DNA of 38,304 bases, taken from the NCBI GenBank assembly GCA_016930595.1, contig JAFGGJ010000060.1, forward strand, positions 1 to 38,304, in the 5' to 3' direction. The notes beneath the pieces are model-generated. The model saw only the letters and a program-made list of their open reading frames with translations, had not been told where the DNA came from and did no database searches. This DNA is from Planctomycetota bacterium (GTDB lineage Bacteria; Planctomycetota; SZUA-567; JAFGGJ01). Each line of letters opens with the position of its first letter. The stretch's first letter is position 1. Shown here in pieces: positions 32,438 through 38,304 of this stretch. The translations under genes and the position numbers were made by a program.

Positions 32438-33070
32438 CTATTCAGCTTTTTCCGCGGCCCACAGGAACCCACGCGTGGTCAGCTCCCGCACGTCCGGCTG
32501 GGCTGCTGTCTTGGCCACGTGTCCCAGCGACGTGTAGAAGACACGCCCCTTGCCCCATGCCTTAGTCCATGCGACCGGCATGGCTACGTCGTCGAAGTAC
32601 GTCACTGCCAGGATGTGAACGGCCGGGTCAACGTGCATGTAGTACTTCTCCGATTTTACCTGTATCTCTTTCAGTCCGTTTGTGATGGGATGCATGTTGT
32701 CCACTATCTTGACCACGTATTCCACCCCGTCTCCTCCGGGGTGTGCCACCCACTGTCCGCCCGTCATGTATTGCCAGTCCACCGATTGTCGGAACGCGTC
32801 GCACATGCCCCCGTGCACCCCCGCTATGCCGGTCCCTTCGCTTACGGCTTCGAGCACCGGCTGCAGCTGTTCCTTCTCGATGCTGCCCATCGTCCAGATG
32901 GGTATTATCAGGTCGAGTTTCTTGAGTTTCTCCACGTCCCGGAATGAGTCGAGTGTATCGCTGACTTCCACTTCAACGTCATGGTCTTCAAGGGATTCCC
33001 GGAAAATGTCTGCCACCTGTTTCGGCTCATGGCCGTCCCAGCCCCCCCAGACTATCAGCGCTTTTTTCAT
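32438..33070 (-). CDS. ThuA-like family protein
   Basis: This 210-residue protein is of the ThuA-like (class I glutamine amidotransferase-like) fold, often found in sugar-degradation gene sets of Lentisphaerae, Planctomycetes and Verrucomicrobia. The open alpha/beta fold shows at KKALIVWGGWDGHEP, then DLIIPIWTMGSI and GIAGVHGGMCDAFR. HPITNGLKEIQVKSEKYYMH and GRVFYTSLGHV follow. The GGWDGHEP opening and the YTSLGH close are typical. Its reaction is not known. ATG 33070 has AAAGGGA about eight bases upstream; the frame stays open to 33226. It is a single gene, diverging from the amidohydrolase. Confidence 0.85.
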   Translation of the reverse strand: MKKALIVWGGWDGHEPKQVADIFRESLEDHDVEVEVSDTLDSFRDVEKLKKLDLIIPIWTMGSIEKEQLQPVLEAVSEGTGIAGVHGGMCDAFRQSVDWQYMTGGQWVAHPGGDGVEYVVKIVDNMHPITNGLKEIQVKSEKYYMHVDPAVHILAVTYFDDVAMPVAWTKAWGKGRVFYTSLGHVAKTAAQPDVRELTTRGFLWAAEKAE

Positions 33071-33224
33071 GGCGTTCCCTTTCTCTGCCCTCTTTATCCA
33101 TGGTGCCGCTTGCTCGGAGCATACTTCGAGCGCCTCCTCCCGCAAGCGCATTACACCATAATATATTGGTGGACTCCGGACCGTCCTCCTGCTATCCTGA
33201 TGGCCGCTTCTGAAGGGGCGGAAC

Positions 33225-34523
33225 ATGTGTTACCATGAGCTTTATGCCAGAGCCGCTGGGACTCCGGTCGTCGAAACCCACGAACACCAGCTCGCTGAAA
33301 AACGCCGCATCGACGATAACCTCGGCTGGCGCATCCTTCTCGACGGTTATGCTGTCAGCAACCTGGTTTCCGCCGGCATGGACCCGGCCTGGTGGAATGC
33401 CGGCGCACCATGCCTTGATCCCATCGAACTGTGGCGCGCCGTCGAGCCATTTTTCAGGGCTTGCGAACATTCCTCCTATCTCAAGGCCGTAAAGTTTTCG
33501 GCGGCGAAATGCTACGGTGTCTCCGTGTGGAATGACGAGACCGTCGCCGTCCTGGAGCGGAAAGTCAAGGCTTCCCATGCGCCGGGCGTCAACAGGCGCA
33601 TCTTTCGGGATCTTGCCAACGTCGACCATTACCACGTCAATGCCCTCGAAGACGAGCCCTTTGTCTTGATTCGTGAAGACGACGACCCCGAACTTGTCGA
33701 ATACGACCTCTCCACCCTGGGCTTTTCCACCGTGCCTTATCTTGGCCCTGACGCCGCACGCAGACTCGGCAGCGCCCTCGGTATCGAAGTCGGCTCTCTG
33801 GACCATTTCATAAAAGCCGTGGACCTCTCTTTCGATAAATACGCCTCCAGCGCGATTGCTGTCAAGAACCAGGCGGCTTACACAAGGAATCTTGCCTTCC
33901 GGGAGCGTTCGCTTGATGACGTCAGGCCTCTCTTCGACGACGGCTTTCTGAAACGGGCCGCCTTGAGCCCCATGGAAAAGGAAATTATTTCCGACTGGCT
34001 CTTTTGCTATACGGTTCAGAAATCCGCCGACGCCGGGCTCGTTGTCAAAATCCATACCGGCTATCTCGCCGGAACGGGTTACATGAATACCTCCGCCGTC
34101 GATCCGACGCTCCTCGAGCCGCTCTTCAGGGCGTATCCTTCCTGCCGTTTCGACCTCTTCCACGTCGGTTATCCCTTTGTGGACAAAATGGTCTCCCTTG
34201 TCAAACATTACCCCAATGTCTATGCTGATATGTGTTGGGCATGGGCTCTTGACTGGGAAGCCGCCAAACGTTTTCTGAAACAGGCGATAACCGCCCTCCC
34301 CCATACCAGGATATTCGCCGCGGGCGGCGATACCTTCCATGCCGAAAACGCCGTCGGGCATCTCGAAATGGCACGCAGGGGCGTCGCTGCCGCTCTCTCC
34401 GAACTCGTCGATGAGCATTACCTTGGCGGGTCGGAAGCCCTCGCTCTCGTTGATCGCCTCCTGCGCGATAATCAGTTGGACGTCTTTGGCCGTAAACGCA
34501 CTTCCTCTAACCGTTACGCCTGA
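33225..34523 (+). CDS. Amidohydrolase-superfamily enzyme, uronate-isomerase-like
   Basis: This 432-residue metal-dependent TIM-barrel protein carries THEHQL (metal ligands His19 and His21), VVKIHTGY (about His277), FDLFHVGYPF (about His313) and the catalytic Asp in AAGGDTFH (about 369). The pattern is that of the amidohydrolase-2 and uronate-isomerase-like group, which hydrolyse or isomerise sugars and lactones. No signal peptide is seen. ATG 33225 has AAGGGG seven bases upstream. It shares an intergenic region of about 150 bases with the diverging ThuA-like gene, a pairing common in sugar-utilisation loci of PVC bacteria, and leads a plus-strand run into marC. Substrate not assignable. Confidence 0.85.
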   Translation: MCYHELYARAAGTPVVETHEHQLAEKRRIDDNLGWRILLDGYAVSNLVSAGMDPAWWNAGAPCLDPIELWRAVEPFFRACEHSSYLKAVKFSAAKCYGVSVWNDETVAVLERKVKASHAPGVNRRIFRDLANVDHYHVNALEDEPFVLIREDDDPELVEYDLSTLGFSTVPYLGPDAARRLGSALGIEVGSLDHFIKAVDLSFDKYASSAIAVKNQAAYTRNLAFRERSLDDVRPLFDDGFLKRAALSPMEKEIISDWLFCYTVQKSADAGLVVKIHTGYLAGTGYMNTSAVDPTLLEPLFRAYPSCRFDLFHVGYPFVDKMVSLVKHYPNVYADMCWAWALDWEAAKRFLKQAITALPHTRIFAAGGDTFHAENAVGHLEMARRGVAAALSELVDEHYLGGSEALALVDRLLRDNQLDVFGRKRTSSNRYA

Positions 34524-34549
34524 TACCGCGCTCCACGGAAAGGAATTCC

Positions 34550-35155
34550 ATGTCCCTGAATCTCGACCTCCTCAACGGCCTCCTGATGGCCTTCATATCC
34601 CTCTTTGTCGCCGTCGACCCCCCGGGTCTGCTCCCGATCGTCGAAGGTCTGCTGGCCGGCGCTGATCAGCCCCGCAGGCGCCGTGTGCTGGCCAGGAGTA
34701 TCATGGTCGCCCTGGTTGTCGGCGTCCTCTTCCTCTTCCTGGGCAGGGCGGTCCTCCAGATGCTCGGGATCACCGAAGGTGATTTCAAGGTGGCCGGCGG
34801 CGTACTCCTCTTCGTCATCGCTTTGAAAGATATGCTCTCGGATCAACAGGCCGGTATCAACCCGGAAGAACTCGGCGCAGTCCCGCTCGGCGTCCCCCTC
34901 ATCGTGGGTCCGGCCACCCTCACGTCCCTCCTCATCCTTTCCGAACATCACGGCATGGGCCTCACGCTCGTGGCGCTGGTTGCCAACCTCGCGGTGGTCG
35001 GCGTCCTCCTCTGGCTGGGCGGCTGGTTGACGAGGCTTCTCGGCAATGAAGGTGCAAAAGTCATGAGCAAGGTTTCGCATCTCCTCCTGGCCGCGTTTGC
35101 CGTTATGATGATACGGCTCGGCGTTATCGATATAATAACCCAGGTTGACGGCTAG
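34550..35155 (+). CDS. MarC-family integral membrane protein
   Basis: This 201-residue protein has six membrane segments of the MarC (UPF0056) family. Typical parts are FISLFVAVDPPGLLPIV near the N-terminus, the second-repeat PLGVPLIVGPATLTSLLILS, and GVLLFVIALKDML. The D-P-x-G and G-P-x-T motifs are the two halves of an inverted repeat. The physiological role of the family is unresolved; early links to antibiotic resistance were not confirmed. ATG 34550 has AAAGGA five bases upstream and lies 26 bases after the amidohydrolase stop. The next gene begins about 13 bases downstream, so they are probably co-transcribed. Confidence 0.92.
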   Translation: MSLNLDLLNGLLMAFISLFVAVDPPGLLPIVEGLLAGADQPRRRRVLARSIMVALVVGVLFLFLGRAVLQMLGITEGDFKVAGGVLLFVIALKDMLSDQQAGINPEELGAVPLGVPLIVGPATLTSLLILSEHHGMGLTLVALVANLAVVGVLLWLGGWLTRLLGNEGAKVMSKVSHLLLAAFAVMMIRLGVIDIITQVDG

Positions 35156-35168
35156 GATTGGCTCCGGC

Positions 35169-35342
35169 TTGAAACCGAAAAAGTTCATAGGCGTCCGTTT
35201 CGCCTGCTGTAACAGGTACAGAAGGCTTTATTTGAAAAAGGATGCGAAGCAATACCGCCTGGCTTGCCCCAGGTGCGGCAGGTGGGCCGTTTTCGTGGTG
35301 AAAAATGATGCCCCGCCGGGTAATTTTATCGAAGTTGGATGA
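35169..35342 (+). CDS. Small Cys-rich, zinc-ribbon-like protein
   Basis: This 57-residue basic protein has a first Cys pair in VRFACCNRYRRLY (Cys13, Cys14) and a second, CPRCGRW (Cys33, Cys36), separated by about 20 residues. The spacing fits a zinc ribbon with one imperfect knuckle. TTG 35169 is the likely start, with AGGA 11 bases upstream; the frame is open to a TTG at 35145 inside marC. Small CxxC proteins of this sort are common in PVC genomes, usually of unknown role. Being short, it may be spurious, but the cysteine pattern and tight spacing in the run support a gene. Confidence 0.5.
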   Translation: MKPKKFIGVRFACCNRYRRLYLKKDAKQYRLACPRCGRWAVFVVKNDAPPGNFIEVG

Positions 35343-35369
35343 GATCGCGCACCGGTTAGGAGATGCTCC

Positions 35370-36035
35370 TTGGCTATTCAGAAAGAATGGAAAATCCAAA
35401 AGTCCGACAGGAAATGCTCCGCCTGCAGGAACGGGTTTCAGGTGGGCCAGAAATACTTCAGCGCCATCTACCCCCTCGCGGGGGGCGGCATGTTCAGGCG
35501 CGATTTCTGCCTCTCCTGCTGGCCGCGCTTCCGCGACGGCGCCGTCCCTCCGCTCGATGCGCCGGATGGCGATCTGCAGCCTCTCGTCACCTCCGGCGAA
35601 TACCTGTTCTACTGGAAAACTTTCGTCCCTGAACCCGCTTCCAGGGAAAAACCCTTCAGGTTCGATCCTCATGTCGCACTCGCCGTTTTTCAGAACTTGT
35701 CCGACACTCGCGGCGACCCCGAAAAAGAACGCCTCCGCTTCATCGTGGCGCTCTCCCTCGTCAGGCACAAGCTCCTCAAGCTCAGAAATATCGAGAGGCG
35801 TGATGTCGGCAGTGTCATGGTGTTGGCCGCGCGGGCGGGCGATTTGTATGAAGTCAAGGACCCTGGCGTGAGTGAACAGGAAATGCTCTCCCTTATGGGT
35901 AAAATTGGCCAACTGCTTGAAATTCAGCTCGATGGCGGTGACGCCGATGCCGGGCCGGATAATGAAGGCGGCCGGCCCGCTGACGTCCTCACTTCGGATG
36001 ATGTCCCTGATGGAAGCGGGGCTGACGGTGTATAA
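35370..36035 (+). CDS. Zinc-ribbon-containing protein of unknown function
   Basis: This 221-residue cytoplasmic protein has an N-terminal CSAC...CLSCW pair (Cys16, Cys19, Cys47, Cys50), a typical zinc-binding arrangement. A Y-W-K-T-F segment and a helical region follow (VALAVFQNLSDTRGDPEKER; FIVALSLVRHKLLKLRNI). The C-terminal third is acidic and Gly/Asp-rich, probably disordered. The N-terminal layout (E-W-K-I, then CxxC, then CxxCW and a W/Y-K segment) matches a group of hypothetical proteins I have seen in verrucomicrobial and planctomycetal genomes; I cannot name a function. TTG 35370 has AGGAG seven bases upstream. It overlaps no gene and precedes the PKD protein. Confidence 0.72.
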   Translation: MAIQKEWKIQKSDRKCSACRNGFQVGQKYFSAIYPLAGGGMFRRDFCLSCWPRFRDGAVPPLDAPDGDLQPLVTSGEYLFYWKTFVPEPASREKPFRFDPHVALAVFQNLSDTRGDPEKERLRFIVALSLVRHKLLKLRNIERRDVGSVMVLAARAGDLYEVKDPGVSEQEMLSLMGKIGQLLEIQLDGGDADAGPDNEGGRPADVLTSDDVPDGSGADGV

Positions 36036-36051
36036 CTGCTGCAACGCAGGC

Positions 36052-38133
36052 ATGGCCGCACGTGCCGGCTACCTGCTGCGGACTCTTTCCCTCGCCGCTG
36101 TCGGCCTCTTCCTGGCCGCCTCTCTCCACGGCCGGGAGGAGACCCCGGCCGAAGCCGGCCCACCGCCCGGCACTCCCGGCCCCAAGGCTGTCAAGGTTGT
36201 GCTCGATGCCGGCTCCAGCTTCGATCCCGACGGCGACGCACTTACCTTCGAGTGGCGGCAGGCCTCCGGCCCGCCCGTTGTCCTCTATGAAGCCTCCTCC
36301 GCTACTCCTTTCTTCTACGCAGTCAAGCCCGGTACGTATTCCTTTTCCGTCAGGGCCTTTGACGGCGAACTCGTCTCCGATCCCGTCACCATAACCCGTA
36401 CCGTGCGCGGCGCTAACCGTAAACCTGTCGCCGTCGCCGGCAAGGACCGCAATGTCAGGCTCGGCCGCACCTTCCTCCTGGACGCCAGGGGCTCCAGGGA
36501 CCCCGAAGGCTCAACGCTCCGCTACGAATGGAAGGACGTGAATGGTCCTCTGCCCTTGGTCGGCAGGGACGGCTCCGCAAGGCCCGTCGTCAGACTCACC
36601 CCGCGGAAACAGGGCTCCTACATCGTGCGCCTCCGGGTTTTCGACGGCGACCGCTGGTCCGATCCCGCCGAAATCCGCATAGACGTCCTCCCTCCCAACC
36701 GCCCTCCCGTTGTCAAGGTTGCCGACGCCGACGAAATATTCCTCCCAGAAGCCCTCGTTGTCAATCGCCCGCCGGTTGCAGTCGTGGCCGAAGGCTCCAC
36801 CGTTAGAAGCGGCGAATGGGCACTCCTCGACGCTTCCGCCAGCTACGACCTGGACGGCGATGCCCTCGGCTTCTATTGGTACCAGCAAAAGGGCCCCAAA
36901 GTGCGGGAACTCCGCCTCGTCCGCGGCCGTTCAATGGTGAAATTCAGCCCCGATTCGCCGGGCCTTTACGTCTTCCGCCTGATCGTTTCCGACGGCCGCC
37001 TCGAAAGCGATCCCGCCTTTATCGAAGTCAAGGTCGTTGATGAAAATCAGCCCCCTAGGGTCGTGCTCCCTGCTGAACTCCACGGTATCGCGGGGCAGCG
37101 TCTCCTGCTTGACGGGTCCGCCACCGTCGACCCCGAAGGCGAATCCCTTTCCGGCTCCTGGAAACAGCTCTCGGGCCCCAGGGTCAGCGAGTTCTTTGTC
37201 GACGGTACCGAACGGGGCCTCGTTACGGCCTTTGCCCCCGATTCCGCCGGCGAATACCTCTTTGAGCTGAGCGTTGCCGATGCCTCCGGTCATAAAGCCT
37301 CCTCCACCATCAAGGTCCTTGTGGAACCCGCCAACCATCTTCCCGTTGTGGAAGCGCCCCGGATTGTCGTCGCCTCCGACGGGCAGGCCGTTATTTCATG
37401 CAGGGCCGTCGATCCGGACGGAGACGATGTGGAAGTCACCGCGAAAATTCTGGACGGCCGCATGAGTCTCAAGAGTACATCCCCCGCCTCTGTCGTTCTG
37501 CAGAATGTCGAAACTCCCGGCATTGTGCGCCTCTTCTTCAGGGACGGGCGGGGCGGGGCTCGCTCCGTCGACGTCTCCGTCGTAGTGGGCGGTACCGGCC
37601 ACGCCGGTCCCATACCGGTTGCCATACAGGGCCGCAGGACCGTCTCGCCGGGCGGCAGGCTTCGCCTTGCCGCGGTCTTGAACGATTCGCTGGTCGAAGC
37701 CGGTGCCGTGCATTACCAGTGGAGGACGGAAAGCGAAGGTCTCTACCTCCCTCCGGCCGAAGCTACGGCTCATCGGCTGGTCCTGTATCTTGATAAGCCG
37801 GGTACTTATGCTTTCACTGTGGACGTGACTTCCGGCGGCAGAGCCGGCAGCGCCAGGGCCGTGGTCCAGGTCCTCCGGCCCGACGCCGCTCAGGAACCCG
37901 CCGCTGCTCCGGATGCCTTGACCGTCGCCGCCGCTGTGGCCATGCTCGTTTCTCAGGATGAAGCCTCCAGCGACGCCGCCGCCGCATTCCTGGTGGACAG
38001 GGGCCGCTCGGCTCTTCCCGAATTGAAGTCCGCTCTTGTCTCCGGCGATGAAGCACTGCGGCGTGAAGCCGCGGCACTCGTGGAATACATCACCGGCGAA
38101 CCTGCTCAGAAACTCATTCCCCCGGCAGAATAG
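36052..38133 (+). CDS. Exported protein with multiple PKD-type repeats
   Basis: This 693-residue protein has a signal peptide (MAARAGYLLRTLSLAAVGLF, cleaved near LHG) and about six PKD/cadherin-like beta-sandwich repeats. Each has the pattern 'a..G..v.LD.S.S.DpdGd.L.Y.W.q..G' and a 'G.Y.F.L.V.DG...s' end: LDAGSSFDPDGDALTFEW, LDARGSRDPEGSTLRYEW, LDASASYDLDGDALGFYW, LDGSATVDPEGESLSGSW. The first repeat lacks its opening 'NRPPVA' strand, so it is shortened. The last 80 residues are helical and resemble a HEAT repeat (SALPELKSALVSGDEALRREAA). ATG 36052 lacks a clear ribosome-binding site; GTG 36028 is possible. It is probably a surface or matrix protein for adhesion. Confidence 0.85.
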   Translation: MAARAGYLLRTLSLAAVGLFLAASLHGREETPAEAGPPPGTPGPKAVKVVLDAGSSFDPDGDALTFEWRQASGPPVVLYEASSATPFFYAVKPGTYSFSVRAFDGELVSDPVTITRTVRGANRKPVAVAGKDRNVRLGRTFLLDARGSRDPEGSTLRYEWKDVNGPLPLVGRDGSARPVVRLTPRKQGSYIVRLRVFDGDRWSDPAEIRIDVLPPNRPPVVKVADADEIFLPEALVVNRPPVAVVAEGSTVRSGEWALLDASASYDLDGDALGFYWYQQKGPKVRELRLVRGRSMVKFSPDSPGLYVFRLIVSDGRLESDPAFIEVKVVDENQPPRVVLPAELHGIAGQRLLLDGSATVDPEGESLSGSWKQLSGPRVSEFFVDGTERGLVTAFAPDSAGEYLFELSVADASGHKASSTIKVLVEPANHLPVVEAPRIVVASDGQAVISCRAVDPDGDDVEVTAKILDGRMSLKSTSPASVVLQNVETPGIVRLFFRDGRGGARSVDVSVVVGGTGHAGPIPVAIQGRRTVSPGGRLRLAAVLNDSLVEAGAVHYQWRTESEGLYLPPAEATAHRLVLYLDKPGTYAFTVDVTSGGRAGSARAVVQVLRPDAAQEPAAAPDALTVAAAVAMLVSQDEASSDAAAAFLVDRGRSALPELKSALVSGDEALRREAAALVEYITGEPAQKLIPPAE

Positions 38134-38278
38134 GCGCAAATGCTTAATCCGCAAAATGATTGCTGCCCCCATTTGCCAACGGCTTCTTGAGTTGATAACT
38201 GGAGGGATTGACCTGACCCCAAAAGGATCGGTGCGAATGGGTGCCTACATAAATGCACGGGTACTATAGGAGGTGGCT

Positions 38279-38304
38279 GTGAACACAGACTTTGATGAAG
38301 CTCC
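38279..38304 (+). CDS. Start of an unknown CDS (partial)
   Basis: GTG 38279 follows an excellent AGGAGG (38268-38273) at five bases. The frame then reads MNTDFDEA to the window end. Too short for identification; the ribosome-binding site is the main support. Confidence 0.6.

Noticed and set aside
33192..34418. Minus-strand ORF (408 codons) opposite the amidohydrolase
   Set aside because: The plus-strand gene carries all metal-binding motifs; the antisense translation has none.
38133..38178. CAAATG/CATTTG hairpin after the PKD gene as a terminator
   Set aside because: Six-base stem, loop of 27 bases and no T run.

Overview
The window is a bacterial chromosome segment of roughly 58% GC (estimated by eye). 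It is densely coded on both strands, with short intergenic gaps and no mobile element, CRISPR array or rRNA. The best taxonomic clue is the 82-codon gene at 6659-6907. It belongs to the small basic protein family (TIGR04137) known from Chlamydiae, Verrucomicrobia and relatives, which points to the Planctomycetes-Verrucomicrobia-Chlamydiae (PVC) superphylum. PKD-repeat, FHA, PEGA and exported prenyltransferase-repeat proteins, a ThuA-like protein and a UroD-family methyltransferase fit a free-living member such as Lentisphaerota, Verrucomicrobiota or Planctomycetota, but I cannot name the organism. The flagellin-FlaG-FliS set shows that it is flagellated.

Left part (1-8.1 kb). A flagellar operon end (flagellin C-terminus, flaG, fliS) closes with a strong terminator. 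It is followed by an initiator tRNA with its own promoter and terminator, an M14-type metallopeptidase, an exported helical protein, and tRNA-Arg(UCU) on the minus strand. The minus strand then carries an aminotransferase / COG2122 (ApbE-like) / HAD phosphatase operon and the small basic protein gene, which has a near-perfect promoter and a terminator.

Middle part (7-19 kb, all minus strand) holds three transcription units. The first is a class III aminotransferase followed by a Gfo/Idh/MocA oxidoreductase. The second is a membrane-anchored solute-binding protein followed by an exported partner, with no permease in sight. The third is a five-gene unit driven by a consensus promoter at 19048-19076: FHA protein, exported TPR protein, a 1085-residue one-pass membrane protein (DUF4388-like, PEGA, beta-propeller-like), pyrK, and an NAD(P)HX epimerase gene carrying a second, degenerate epimerase domain at its N-terminus. 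This unit holds the most unusual protein and the most system-like architecture of the window.

Right part (19-38 kb). The plus strand has an exported prenyltransferase-repeat protein with an exported beta-rich partner, then a DRE-TIM aldolase. The minus strand has a methyltransferase, a small membrane protein, a GTP-dependent PEP carboxykinase and a zinc-ribbon membrane protein. A long plus-strand series follows: methyltetrahydrofolate methyltransferase, murJ, an unknown conserved-looking protein and a UroD-family methyltransferase. After one minus-strand ThuA-like gene come an amidohydrolase, marC, two small Cys-rich proteins and a multi-PKD exported protein. The first codons of another gene end the window.

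Genes plausibly working together are: (i) flagellin/FlaG/FliS in filament assembly; (ii) the FHA-TPR-PEGA proteins in a possible cross-envelope signalling or assembly module; (iii) the MeTr and UroD-type proteins in corrinoid-linked methyl transfer; (iv) the COG2122 protein and its aminotransferase neighbour in amino-acid or sulfur metabolism. Several sigma70-type promoters close to TTGACA-16/17-TATAAT are recognisable and support the operon boundaries given.
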